Of a stretch of DNA of 64,000 nt, positions 11,929 to 23,168 are shown one piece after another. Source of the stretch: Diogma glabrata (Eukaryota > Arthropoda > Insecta > Diptera > Cylindrotomidae); contig OY856186.1 in the NCBI GenBank assembly GCA_963693315.1, positions 367,591,859 to 367,655,858 of the forward strand, read 5' to 3'. Within the stretch, counting starts at the first letter, position 1; every line of letters begins with the position of its first letter. Made by a program: the position numbers and the translations under genes. The notes under the pieces are model-generated. The model did no database searches and was not told the DNA's origin. It was given only the letters and a program-made list of their open reading frames with translations.

Positions 11929-12132
11929 ATTTTTGATCTGTTATAATTTTCCGGCAACGTATTGATGTCTCGTGTTAGTTTTGTAATAAATTTCTAAACA
12001 GAGATAAAAAAATACATGTACTTTAACAAAGAGTTCTATGTTTGATATACATCGCTGCCCAAAACTAAAATCCAAGTCCTCATAAAAGTTTTTTGCCGAA
12101 AACTATATAAAAATCCTTAACCCAGACCGAAG

Positions 12133-14365
12133 TTTTGATATCTCAGAGCCTTGAGATTTTAGGTTAAAAGCAAATTATATCATTTTTAAAACAATGTTTA
12201 TAAATAACAACTAAACCGGTATTATCGGATCTTTCAAAACATAAAATTTCTTAAAGAAAAACTACTTACATTTATTTTAAAAAAATAATAAACAATCATA
12301 ATAATTTATACAAAATAAAATAAATTAAAAAACAACAAACTCAATTGATTATTGAATGGAATGATGATGATCCGATTCTTGACTTGTTGAATGTTTTTTA
12401 TTTACTTTTATCTTTATGCTCTTCGAATATCTTTTATTAAATAAAATTTTTAAAAATTTAAAATTATAAGCAACATGTACGTACGCATAAGAATAAATAA
12501 GAAAATATAATAATAAAAAAAAAATTAACAACAATAACAAGTAGGCACGCTTTCTGTGCATTTTGTTAACATTTTTTCTTTGTTTTCTTAATTCAATTTC
12601 TTATGAAAAAAAGTTATAAATGAAATGAATGAAAAATTCTTGTAAGAAAACCTTATTTGGAAAATCATTTCTTGTTTTGCTTTTTCTCATTAAATTGTCA
12701 GAATAAACATATTTATGAAGGGCAACTAAAAAAGTCTTTGCAGGTGTATCTAGGTTTAATGGAAAAAATAGATAATCGAACAAACATTAATGTACGTGTA
12801 CGATGAGGTATATAGTTCGAAGCAGCTTGAATTTTTATGAAGCCGTTTTCAGAGAGTTCTGAGATTAGTACGCATGCTGCTATGTACATAGCAAATTAAA
12901 ATTCGCAATGATTTCGTAGAAAACGGCAAGTAATGGTAAGGTAGGATTTGGTAGTATTTTTTGTAATTTTTTCAGAAGCACTAGGTTTGCTATTCTGTTA
13001 CACAAATCGATTCTTTGTTAAATTTTAAGTTGTATTGTAAATTTGTATACGAGAAGGAATGAGCTTCGTGAGCCCTTACTGTGTAAAATATACTGTACAG
13101 TGTTCTTTGACCATTCTAAAAGCTTACATGGCCAACCATAATGGTGGTAACAAAGCCACCATCCACAGCGCAAAATCAATACTTTTTCATAGAATAAGAC
13201 TTACTTTTAGAGCAACACTCTATAAACGTTGGCGTTTGGGTACTGTCAGGCCTCTTAGAAATCAAAATCAACAATTCCTTAGAATTTTATCGCAAAAACG
13301 GTCAATAACGACGTTCTCAAACACCCTTGGTTTAAATGCTAACTTACACTTGTAAAATCATGTGTTCCCTTTAAAGGACAAATATACTACTTATATCCAT
13401 TCAATAGCTGATAAAATCTGGAAAGCTGCTAAACCGATTTCATCATTAATTGGTGCAACATCGTAGTCAACATTCTACAGCAAAGCAAAGAAAAATAAAT
13501 TTATCAAAACAAAAACAAGATACTGTCATGAAGTCCATCGCAAAAATAACAAAGAAAATATTGTTGCATTTTATTTAAGTTGGACCCTTTTTTTAACCTC
13601 AATCAAAAAAAAATACTTAGTAAGCCATTTGTAGTTTATGAAAATTATTGTTTATTTTTTTTTTTGACAAAAAATAATTATACAAAGCAAAATGTGTGAG
13701 AGGAAGTTTTAGATTTCATAAAAAATTAAATCTAACAAATATGAAAATTTGTTAGATAAACCCATTTAATCGTATTTTATGTGGTAATTGTTATTAATAC
13801 AATTACCAGCAGAAGATAAAAGGTGCTTCGGTAAATACATGAGTTGCATCTTCATGATACATTGTAAGAAACCTGTGCTAGAGTTTGTTACGTACTTTGA
13901 ACTTTTACTATTTTACTTATTTAAATATTAATATTACACTACACCGGAAAGCTCAAAAAAATATATAAACACTGTAATATTACGCCGGAACACTGAATTT
14001 ATAACAAACAAACTAATAACACTTGGAGATCTCTTATATTATGAATCACAGAATGAATGATTTAACAAAACTATTAATCACTAACATGAAAAATAGTTTA
14101 TTCAAAAACAAATCAAAAATTATATAAATTAAAATTCAATTAAAAGCTTACATTAATTTGTTTCTTCAATGTTGTCTTCTTCATATTTTATTTCACATCT
14201 TCGTTCATTATGATGGTTAATTAAAGGTTTTATTATATCAAGCAGAAAATAATCCGTTCCTCCACAAAAAAGCAATACATAATGAAGTCACTGCACGAAA
14301 ATTTCATAAACGGACTTGACGATTAATTTTTAAAGATAGAATTAGACAATTTTGTGTTTAGCATC
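12133..14365. other. No gene recognised
   Basis: AT-rich intergenic DNA. A 98-codon open frame at 13059-13355 has ordinary amino-acid composition but no recognised family, no splice partners and no neighbours to support it, so it is not called as a gene. A direct pair of 'taatattac' words flanks 'CCGGAA' motifs at 13930-13995. Confidence 0.4.
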
Positions 14366-14373
14366 TCGTACGG
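14366..14373 (+). repeat. 8-bp target-site duplication, left (TCGTACGG)
   Basis: Identical to 17537-17544 on the far side of the hAT element. It fits the nnnTAnnn target pattern known for Buster-group hAT transposons. Confidence 0.9.
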
Positions 14374-14516
14374 CAGCGGTTTCCAAACTGTGGGTTTGGA
14401 ACCCCGGGTTTGGACCCCCACAGGGGGGTCGCGTAATAACCTCAAGGGGGTCGTGAAGTTTTTAATTTAATAATAATAATTTAATTTAATAATAATAATA
14501 AATAATAAACATATTA

Positions 14517-16073
14517 TTGTACGGAAATGCTTCTAGTATTGTACGGAAAATGCTTCTTTCTATCAATATCAACAAATCTGCTGGCCCAGACGGTATTCCA
14601 CCCCTCATTCTTAAAAACTTTGCTAGGCAACTAGCTCCAATTTTAACAAAAATTTTCTATTTATCTTATAAAACCGGAATATTTCCCGATTCTTGGAAGC
14701 TGGCCGGCGTTCAACCCATATCAAAGAAAGGCAGTAAGATAGACCCTAACAATTATAGACCAATTGCAATTCTGTCGGTTTTAGCTAAAATATTTGAAAA
14801 ATATGTTAACTACAATTTGATAGATTATTTGGAAATGTCGCAAATTATTGATGATAAGCAGTATGGTTTTCGTAGAAGTCATGCAACAGGTGATCTGTTA
14901 GCCTACGTATCCCATCTCTGGAACAAATCGCTGGAAAACCACGGTGAAACATTCAGTATTTCACTTGACATTTCTAAAGCATTTGATAAAGTGTGGCATA
15001 AAAATCTTATAGCTAAATTAAAATCTTATGGCATAGACCATCTTACTGTCTCATGGATTCATAGTTTTCTTACAGGTCGCCAATTTCATGTTAATTTAGA
15101 TGGTATCACATCCAATATTTTCACAACCAATGCTGGGGTTCCCCAAGGTTCGGCACTCTCACCAACCTTGTTTCTTCTATACATTAATGACTTACTTATT
15201 TCCACAGTGCACCCAATCCATAGTTTTGCTGATGACAGCACATTACATGCATCACATGCATCTCCTAAATTTCGATCTCATACTGCAGTTACCACTGATA
15301 GAGAGTTGCTAATTGATTCCATCAACAAAGATCTGGAGCGTATAATGGAATGGGGTGATCGTAATCTCGTTTCATTTAATCCAACCAAAACCAAATTATG
15401 CCGTCTTTCACGAATGGAGCGACATAAAAATTTTCCTATTAAAATAAACCAAGAGGAATTGCGTGAGGTTGAATCAGTTAGACTTCTTGGAGTGGATATT
15501 CAAAATAACCTGAAATGGAATAAACATGTGTTCAACCTCGCTAAATCTGCAATGCAAAAATTAGGATTCTTGAGTCGATGTAAAAAGTATTTCAATCCCG
15601 AGCAAATTTTGCTAATCTTCAAGTCCTTTATTCGTCCATGTATGGAGTACTACTGTCATGTTTGGGGAGGTGCTTGTCAGTCAGCAATAAATTGTTTAGA
15701 CTCTGTACAGAGAAAAGCAATACGGTTGATTGGTAATACCGAACTAACGGACCAGCTTGATTCACTCCAGCACAGAAGAAATGTGGCTGAATTATCAATC
15801 TACTATAAATATAACTTTAGCGAATTCTCCTCTAAGGAAATTCAAAATATTCTTCCATCGTGTGCGCAGTATAATCGACAAACAAGAGCTGCCGAGTTAT
15901 CCCATCCATTTGTTGTACAAATACCTCGTTGTAGAACTGTGTCCTTCCAAAACGACTATTTCAATAGAGTGGCCAAATTATGGAACTCATTGCCCTCCTC
16001 TGTATTTCCCGATGAATTTTCTCCTCAGGCATTTAAAGAAAATGTCCATTATCATTTAAAAAAATTAGTATAG
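14517..16073 (+). CDS. Non-LTR retrotransposon reverse transcriptase, 5'-truncated
   Basis: A 518-codon open frame covers the reverse transcriptase and C-terminal part of a LINE ORF2. Motifs in order: NKSAGPDGIPPLILK (residues ~19-33), NNYRPIAILSVLAKIFEKYV (~78-97), QYGFRRSHATGD (~115), SLDISKAFDKVWHKNL (~149), NAGVPQGSALSPTLFLLYIN (~206), the catalytic box SFADDST (~237), a 'FNPTKTKL' segment, and 'LLGVDIQNNLKWNKHV'. Both catalytic Asp residues of the FADD box and the Asp of DISKAFD are present, and the frame has no internal stop, so the copy is fairly young. The endonuclease domain and any ORF1 are absent. The first Met is only the first in-frame ATG, since true coding began upstream of the truncation. 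Jockey/CR1-type superfamily; clade not assigned. Confidence 0.88.
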   Translation: MYGNASSIVRKMLLSININKSAGPDGIPPLILKNFARQLAPILTKIFYLSYKTGIFPDSWKLAGVQPISKKGSKIDPNNYRPIAILSVLAKIFEKYVNYNLIDYLEMSQIIDDKQYGFRRSHATGDLLAYVSHLWNKSLENHGETFSISLDISKAFDKVWHKNLIAKLKSYGIDHLTVSWIHSFLTGRQFHVNLDGITSNIFTTNAGVPQGSALSPTLFLLYINDLLISTVHPIHSFADDSTLHASHASPKFRSHTAVTTDRELLIDSINKDLERIMEWGDRNLVSFNPTKTKLCRLSRMERHKNFPIKINQEELREVESVRLLGVDIQNNLKWNKHVFNLAKSAMQKLGFLSRCKKYFNPEQILLIFKSFIRPCMEYYCHVWGGACQSAINCLDSVQRKAIRLIGNTELTDQLDSLQHRRNVAELSIYYKYNFSEFSSKEIQNILPSCAQYNRQTRAAELSHPFVVQIPRCRTVSFQNDYFNRVAKLWNSLPSSVFPDEFSPQAFKENVHYHLKKLV

Positions 16074-16151
16074 TTATCCCTATATCCCCATTCCTTCCAT
16101 TCCTTTATAGTTGACATGGTATCTTCGGATATTCAAAGAGTCTAAATAATG

Positions 16152-16230
16152 AATATTTCATATTTAGTGTGCTAAACATGTCTAACTAATTAATAAAAAA
16201 AAAAAAAAAAAAAAAAAAATATTTCATATT
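16152..16230 (+). repeat. 13-bp direct repeats around a short poly(A)-tailed segment
   Basis: AATATTTCATATT occurs at 16152-16164 and again at 16218-16230. Between the copies lie about 30 bp and a 25-base poly(A) run (16195-16219). This looks like a target-site duplication around a very short, 5'-truncated retroposed tail. Alternatively it marks the 3' junction of the larger LINE. Confidence 0.6.
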
Positions 16231-17349
16231 GTTACAAAAGTTGTAAACTATATCAAAAACAGTCCTTTGAAAGCGAGATTATTTAAAAAGTTGTGTGAAG
16301 ATATAGGAGCTGAATATACATCACTCTTGTACTATTGTGAAGTACGTTGGCTATCTCGTTCAAAATTTCTTCAAAGAGTGTTCGAACTTAAAGACGAAAT
16401 TTCGAGCTTTCTTGCTAAAAATCACAAAAATGAGGCATCTTCCTTTCGCAACGATAACTTTATTCTTAAACTTGTTTATTTAGTTGAAATTTTTAAAATA
16501 TTAAGCGATTTAAATAAATCAATGCAAGGTCAACAAATGCATTCTCTGATGATTCAAAAAAACAAAGTCACGGCATTCATTAAAAAATTGGAGCTAGGGA
16601 TATCCAATTTATATGACATGCTCCCAATTTTAAATGACGCCGGTACCAGCAACAATATTAAAGCAAACAAAAATCTTTTTATAGAACATTTGCAAAGTTT
16701 ACTAAAACATTTTTCACATTACATGCGTTCCTTTGGAACAAAATAGCTGCTCAAAGCAGCTTTTGAGTAGATCACCAATGGAATGCCAAAAGTTTGAAAA
16801 TTTTATTATACCAAATTATACCACACAATTTTATTATTAGCAAAAATTTTTATTTTGGGCTGATATTTAGATCTGACTGGTCCATTTTATTATTAAAAAT
16901 ACCAAAACAAAATTATAACTGATTTAAATAAAATCGAATAATAAACTGCTTTTCAACTACACAACTTGTTCGAAGTAGAGTAGATCAAAGCAAATTTGAG
17001 TAAGTTTGATTTTCCATGATTATTTCAACGATATTGATTTTACAAAGATATTGATTTTACATATTGATTGAAATATCTTTCGATACTTCATTGCAACAGG
17101 AATTTGATAGTAAAACTTTAATTCAGTTTTGGGTGGAACGAAAAAAGATTATATTACTTTGTCGGACAGAGCTATAATAGTGCTGTTACCATTCGTAACA
17201 TCGAAACTGGATTTTCTGCTTTAGCAGCCATGAATTCGAAATATCGAAATCGTATAGTAGTGGAAAAAGAACTTCGGGTGGCTATTTCAACAATAACACC
17301 ACGATTTGAGAAACTTTGTGCTAACAAACAAGCTCGTCCATCACATTAA
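16231..17349 (+). pseudogene. hAT (Buster/ZBED-like) transposase, C-terminal half
   Basis: The frame at 16240-16746 carries the Buster signature: VVNYIKNSPLKARLFKKLCE, then 'YYCEVRWLSRSKFLQRVFEL', then a long helical region. After a decayed stretch, 17097-17349 carries the hAT C-terminal dimerisation domain: 'FWVERKKDYITLSDRAI', 'VLLPF', then after one frameshift 'ETGFSALAAMNSKYRNR', 'LRVAIS' and 'FEKLCANKQARPSH' before the stop. In this superfamily the W of EVRW lies near the catalytic core and the C-terminal domain mediates multimerisation. The N-terminal zinc finger and first catalytic Asp are missing and a frameshift is present, so it is inactive. Confidence 0.9.
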
Positions 17350-17536
17350 ATATTTTTCTATAAATATACATACTAAATTTTGATTAATTTTTGTTTCGTT
17401 TTATTCTATGAATACATTACTTTTTACAAATTGAAAATGTGCTTATATTATTTTATTGTTTTATCTAATAAGGGAGCCGCCAATTTTTCTTTTTTTCTTA
17501 TGTGGGTCGCAGTATCAAAAAGTTTGGAAACCGCTG

Positions 17537-17544
17537 TCGTACGG
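17537..17544 (+). repeat. 8-bp target-site duplication, right (TCGTACGG)
   Basis: Exact copy of 14366-14373. Confidence 0.9.
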
Positions 17545-17721
17545 TAACATCATGAACTTTTTCAATTAATTTTTTTGTTTTTCGTCGTCATCAAAATTCA
17601 TGTACAGAATTCATGTACATTCACAAAGTTATAAATGCATTTTGAAAACTGAGAACATAACACTTGCTTGATAAATAACTTTTATTTCTTGAATGTAAAA
17701 CATATTTCGTTTACATGTTTT

Positions 17722-19015
17722 ACTTCGGTCTGAAAGGTCCAAGTATTACATTCATGAGCCAAAAGTGAAATTCTTACCCCCACTTTTTTGGCATTTCTCG
17801 ACGTTTTAGGACCTACTGATTCTAAAAAAGCAAAAAAAAAATGTATGTCTGTCTGTCGGCCGTCCGTCCGTCCGTCATTACCTACGCTACAGGGAAAACG
17901 GCTGGCGGGATTTCAAAAATTTTTTTTCTATAAATAGGTATTCACAAGGGACAGGTCCGAAAGGACGCTGTGTTCGATAACTGTACCGAAAGTGTGTCAA
18001 AAAATCATTATGTGTGTCAAAAATGGCAAATTTTCATATTTTTGGCTTAAAAAACGTTCATTTTAAGTGATTACGAGTAGGAACATTAAATTTGGAGAAA
18101 TCTTGATGGACGGGATTGGTATGTGAGATCAAAAACTAGATTATTGCATTATAAGTTTGTCAAAAAAATGTTGTCAAGTGTGTCAAAAGAAAGATTTTTA
18201 TTTATTTTTTTACCTAATTTTTTTGAAAAAAAAAATAAAATTAATTGTTTGTTTGAAATGAAATTTTATTATTATTATTGAGGATTACGGCATTATAAGT
18301 TTGTCAAAAAATAATGTCAAGCGTGTCAAAAATGATTTCATTTATTTTTTTAGCCAATTTTTTGGAAAAAAATGTAGCTGTTTTTATGACGTAAATGTAA
18401 TTGAAAATGAAATTGGACATGGAAATTTTTGAATTTGTTATAGTTTTTGAAATAGTTTTGGAATTTTGAAAAAGTTTGTATTTTTGAATTTGTAATAATT
18501 TTTGCAATATTTTTAGAATTATGGAAAAAGTTTTAATTTTTGATTTTGTAAGAATTTTTGCGATATTTTTAGAATTTTGAAAAATTTTTAATTATTGATT
18601 TTATTATAATTTTTGGAATTTTGAAAAAATTTTCAATTTTTGATTTTGTAATAATTTTTGCAATATTTTTAGAATTTTGGAAAAATTTGAATTTTTAAGA
18701 ATTTTTGAAATATTATTGGAATTTAGAAAAAATTTAAATATTTGATTTTATTCTAATTTTTGGAATATTTTTGGAATTTTGAAAAGTTGGATTTTATTTA
18801 ATTTAACAATATTTTTGGAATTTTGATTATAATTTTCCGGCAACGTATTGATGTTTCGTGTTAGTTTTGTAATAAATTTTTAAACAGAGATAAAAAAATA
18901 CTTGTACTTTAACAAAGAGTTACGTTTGATATACATCGCTGCCCAAAACTAAAACCATGTCCTTATTAAAGTATTTTGCCGAAAACTATATACAAATCCT
19001 TAACCCAGACCGATG
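17722..19015 (+). mobile_element. Dispersed repeat, copy B (uninterrupted)
   Basis: Co-linear with copy A but without the nested transposon and without the palindrome. It begins ACTTCGGTCTG and ends near CAGACCGATGT; similarity to copy A continues to about 19040 with a small 'atctcagag...tgagat' hairpin. Non-coding. It gives the empty-site reference for the copy A insertion. Confidence 0.75.
18430..18830 (+). repeat. ~65-75-bp tandem repeats inside copy B
   Basis: The phrase 'gattttgtaataatttttgcaatatttttagaattttgaaaaa' (variants) recurs about six times. Copies A (8330-8520) and C (58905-59150) have fewer units, so the array length varies between copies. Confidence 0.8.
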
Positions 19016-19040
19016 TCTTGATATCTCAGAGCTGTGAGAT

Positions 19041-21290
19041 TTCAGCCCCTCCATATTTTATAGATGCAATTGAGGTTTTGACATTTTATTAAATTTACAA
19101 CTAAAAAAAACCTTTACAATATTAACACAATAATTGAAATGAAAAGAAAATTTATTTTCGTTTTAGTTTTAGAACAAAATTTTTGAAATAATTAACACCA
19201 TTAAAACTACTCTACTGAGTTTAATCTTATTTCAATTTACATTATTTGCTGATCGTTAATTTATACTAACTCGAGTTTAAAATTATACTAATTAACGTTC
19301 CAAACATTTTGATCGTTTTATACACATCTCATTAAACTTTCTGGCTCTTTTTCTAATCAATTTTCACTAATACAAACAATAATTTATACAAAACTTGTAT
19401 TTTTCAATCTACTTGAACTTATTTAAATCATCAACTTGTTTAACTTATTGAAATTATTAAACCATCAAATGTACAGTGGTACGAATAAACGTTTAAATGT
19501 ACAGTGGTACAGATAAACGTCTATGTTTACCACAATTAATAAAATTATTATTGAATTTGAAAACCATTATTTTTAGAGTAAAAATTGAAAATAGTCCGTC
19601 GTTATAGGTTATACCGGAATTTAAAAAAAACAATGAAAATAACAATAGGCTTCTGGCCTGAAAAAATATCTATTAAAATAATTTAATAACTCATACTACA
19701 AAATAAAAAAAGTCCAAGCGGCACGTATATCCGCTAGAAATAGGTAGATTTCGGGACCAGAATGCTTTGTGTACAAATAGAATTAGATGTGTCAGATTAG
19801 TTTAAATAAAAAATCTAAGTAGAATAGTCCAAGTCCAGAATAATCCAAAAAATTTATCAAACCAAACTAAATACATTAACCGAAACTACTTTATCAATGT
19901 GACTTCGGAACAGTTTTTTTTAATTTGGTTAAAACTACTTTTAATAACATATTAAATCCACCAAAGAGCAAATAAACGTTCTCACAACGTCACACCTACA
20001 ACACCACCACACATAATTTATAATCTAAAATTGTCAAACAACTTTTACACCTCAAATAATTCAAATATCTACAATTTAGGAAGACTTTTGTAAATGTGTA
20101 ACCAATATGCATATAAGAAAATATTCCTTAATTTAAAACAATAATGACTCAGCTTTGTTTTAATTTTTTTTTAAATTTTTGCAAAAAAAACTAAAAACAA
20201 AAGAAAATTTTTTTAATATTTTTTCTATGGGATATTTTTATATTTTTATAGAAGTTGTTGTTGTAATTGAATGGCATGCATTTGGTTTGATGCTAATTAC
20301 ATTGAAACCTCTTGGGTTAGAAAGCTGAAAATCTCTGAGGTTATAGTTGAAAAGTTTATCTAAAAGTTAATATGAGTTTAAATAACATAAGCTCAAAAAT
20401 GAGGAAAGCATGGCCGTTTGCGTTTGTTTTCGTTCTAACAGCCGTGGTGTCTGAACCTCTAGACTTGAACTATTTTTTTTTTAAATTTTGGAAAGATTTA
20501 TGTTCTAGTTAACGTATGCGTAAATATTCAAAAGTGAGATTGGCCATTTTCAGCCAAATCAAGGACAACAAAGTTTATTAAATTTTTAAAACAGCTGATT
20601 TTTCAGGAACCTGCAACACCAAGGTTGTCATTTTATTAAAATTAAAATTTTATTATTAAAATTTTATTAAAATATTATGATTCAAACGGAAGTTATAACG
20701 CCCTAGATTTCTGATAGCCTTTCTATTCACTGTGGCAAGTCTGCAACTCAGAGACTCTTGTATTCGAAATAAAAAACGCAAAGAAAATTAATGGTGTCAG
20801 TCAAATTATTCAGACTTGTTTGTTTTTCTACTATCTGAATTATTTTGAGGTCAATGCAAATTAAAATTTCATGGAAAATATTATGTCACGTGTGTTAAAT
20901 ATATTTGTAATTGGTACCTCACTTGATTAGGAAAAAACTCTCATTGTACTTACTATAGCGTTCTTTGTTTTTCTGGATCAATACAATCTTGTTGTTTCTT
21001 GGAGCCCTTTTATCTATAATGGATAAATCGGTCATTCAATGTGCTGGATTATCTTATACATTTAACTTTACGTCCAAGTAAAGAGTTCGCGTACTATTTC
21101 TAAATTGCTTAACTCCTTGGTAAGCGAAGTCGTCTATGTTATGCCTATCTGGTTTTGTTATACCTACTTTGTTATACCTATCTTCTTTGTGTTGAGGTAG
21201 CCTTATAGTTAACGAACAATATTGCAAGTACCCGAAAATTACTCAATAGGGTTGATATATTGTAAAAAGATTTTATGCTTACTCTATGTA
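19041..21290. other. AT-rich, no gene recognised
   Basis: No coding similarity found. A short tandem pair of about 28 bp ('tgtacagtggtac(g/a)gataaacgt' type) lies at 19470-19525. Confidence 0.45.
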
Positions 21291-21830
21291 TCTATATATA
21301 AATACGTAAGCAATATTTTCGTGGTATACAATTTAAAAATATTTGCTTCAACAAAAGTGAGTATATGTATATCGTTGGAAAGGTTTTGAGTAGTAGATGT
21401 GCCGAAAAATATTTTTTTTTGAATTTTGACGATATTTTGAGAAAATGTGTTACGTGTGTTTTTTGAGCTTTTTGTTCGGTTTATTTTTTTTAATTTTGAC
21501 GATTTTTTGAGAAAAAAGCGGAAAAATGTGATAGGTATGTTGTTTTGAGTTTTTTGTTCGGTTATTTCGTTTTTTTCAAGTTATTTGTTTCACAATTCAA
21601 AATCAATTATCTATATATAAATACGTAAGCACTATTATTGTGGTACCTTTTCAACATATTTGCCACAACAAAAATGGGACAATCGTTGGAAAAGTCAACA
21701 TATATTTGGAGTTTTGACGATTTTTTTGAAAAAAGGGGAAAAATATGAAAGTGTGTTTTTCCAGTTTTTTTCGATTATTTTGTTTTTTCCAAGTTATTTA
21801 TTTCACTAAGAAAAAAAATTAATGGAAAAG
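21291..21830 (+). repeat. Two direct repeat units of ~319 bp
   Basis: TCTATATATAAATACGTAAG occurs at 21291 and 21610, each followed by similar text: 'cgtggta/tgtggta', 'aacaaaa', 'atcgttggaaa', 'ttttgacgat', 'ttatttttt'. The second unit is shorter. No protein. Possibly an ancient tandem or non-autonomous element; terminal signals are not clear enough to name a class. Confidence 0.6.
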
Positions 21831-22039
21831 CAAGAATAAAAAATGTGAACCCATTAACTAACTTCATAACGACGACGGACTAAGAAAACATTAAGGGTAA
21901 TAGACAGAAAACAGTCAGGGTAACATCTTAATAGATCCTTCAGACCTTCAAGTGGTCTCAAAGACTTTTAATAAAAAATACTACAACTAACAGTGAGATC
22001 TTCAAAGTACGCTTTTTGTAAGGAAAAATGAAAACTTTT

Positions 22040-22330
22040 AATAGTTTTGATCGAAAGTGGTGCTGAAGTCTCAGTACTACCCCATTCTAATTTTCCTCAC
22101 AGCAACAAAAACTTCATTCAAACATTAAGCTGCTTACGGTACAGCTATTCCCACATATATGATAAACTAAACTATTTAAATTGAATATAGTATCTTATCT
22201 GACATTAACATATACGTTCATTCTGGTGGATGTTAACGGGACTACAATAGATGTTGATTCGCTCTCAAAGTATGACATTTTGGTTGATCTTACTCGTTTT
22301 TATCCAACTGGATCCTTATACACCTTACGA
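22040..22330 (+). pseudogene. Ty3/Gypsy-type aspartic protease remnant
   Basis: A frame through 22045-22115 reads 'VLIESGAEVSVLPHS', which fits the retrotransposon protease active-site strand (family: hydrophobic-DTGA-S-hydrophobic-P) with the catalytic Asp changed to Glu. Further on, 22225-22325 reads 'DVNGTTIDVDSLSKYDILVD', matching the second protease motif (P-I-G-DFL-H...LLVDL) in worn form. Stops separate the two. It lies about 490 bp upstream of the odorant receptor start codon and has no visible LTR. Identification is by motif order only. Confidence 0.5.
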
Positions 22331-22817
22331 AGGACCGTTTACAATTGATCGCAAACAGTATTGAAAGGTTGAAAGCAGCCTACAGAACATTCTCGGTAAA
22401 CAAAAGAAGCACGAAAAACGTTTTAATATAAATGCTAGGGATAAAAGGAGATGGCAAACCAACTTTAAAAATATCCACTTATTTTGAAAACATTAAACAT
22501 AACAACGCAATAATTAAATAACAATAATAATAAAACTTTACAATAACTTTACCTACTTATTTAACTTTTATTTTGAAAACAAAAATTATTTCTTACCCTA
22601 TAATTGGAAAATGTTTTCACTTTTCTCATAACAAAAAAAAACTTTTCCAAAACTTTTTCCATTTATTATCGTTTCAAAAAATTAATAAATAATTTCGTTT
22701 GTAATAAATCATATAAAAACTCTAGCGAATCATTTAACTTAAACATTTACTTTCGAAAAATTGGTTCGGTTTAAGAAATCTTAAGGAAGAAAATCGTAAC
22801 CAAAAGCACAAAAAACA

Positions 22818-23168
22818 ATGGAAATTGATAAAATTAGTTTTCAGAAAACATTTCGTGTAACAAATCTTTTATTACTTTCGGTTGGCATACGACCATGTCA
22901 AGAGTTTGATTCGGAAAGTTTTTTGAAATATGTGCGAACTAATTTCTTCTTCTTCGTCGCTTTTGCAGTGCTTTTTTATACAACAGTTGGTGAAGGCATA
23001 TTTTTTATATTTCAATTAACAGAAGAGATTTCATTGATTGCACTCACCGGACAGCTTCAATGTGTTTTATATTGTTCAATTGGTTTGTATAAAATGTTTA
23101 TAACGGCGAAACGCAGAAATTTATTAGCAGAAATGGTTCAAAAATTGGAAATAAAATGGCCAAAAAAG
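22818..23168 (+). CDS. Odorant receptor exon 1 (residues 1-117)
   Basis: Encodes the cytoplasmic N-terminus, TM1 (about residues 37-60, Phe-rich) and TM2 (about 68-92), ending 'LEIKWPKK'. The donor is AAG/GTGAGG, phase 0. Reading on past the donor meets TGA within three codons, which supports the splice. Confidence 0.9.

Larger units (their letters stand above)
7562..12132 (+). mobile_element. Dispersed repeat, copy A, split by a nested transposon
   Basis: Left part 7562-8582 and right part 11929-12132 together match copy B (17722-19015) and partly copy C (58606-59160). Shared phrases include the ACTTCGGTCTG start, a 'gtctgtctg' stretch, repeated 'gtgtgtcaaaa', and at the right 'ttttccggcaacgtattgatg' ending in CAGACCGAAGT. 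The first and last 11 bases are inverted complements, so the family may be a non-autonomous DNA element. However, copies A and B stay alike for some 25 bp past the right end, so the true boundary is uncertain. No protein is encoded. The 3.35-kb transposon at 8583-11928 is nested inside this copy. Confidence 0.7.
14374..17536 (+). mobile_element. Buster-type hAT transposon with nested LINE
   Basis: The ends are inverted repeats: CAGCGGTTTCCAAACT at 14374 and its complement ending at 17536, with 'gggtcgc' blocks just inside each. TCGTACGG flanks both sides exactly. The right half (16231-17349) encodes the C-terminal half of a Buster/ZBED-like hAT transposase. The N-terminal half and the BED zinc finger are missing; in their place is a 5'-truncated LINE (14517-16073 plus tail). 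Either the LINE inserted with loss of hAT sequence or an internally deleted hAT was hit. The perfect target duplication shows the ends are those of the original insertion. Confidence 0.92.

Noticed and set aside
7562..12132. Copies A/B/C as Helitrons
   Set aside because: A small hairpin lies near the right end, but there is no clear 5' TC or 3' CTRR terminus and no A-T insertion signature; the inverted ACTTCGGTCTG ends argue for a different class.
13059..13355. 98-codon plus-strand frame as a small gene
   Set aside because: No recognised domain, no splice or regulatory context, and length expected by chance in a 64-kb window.
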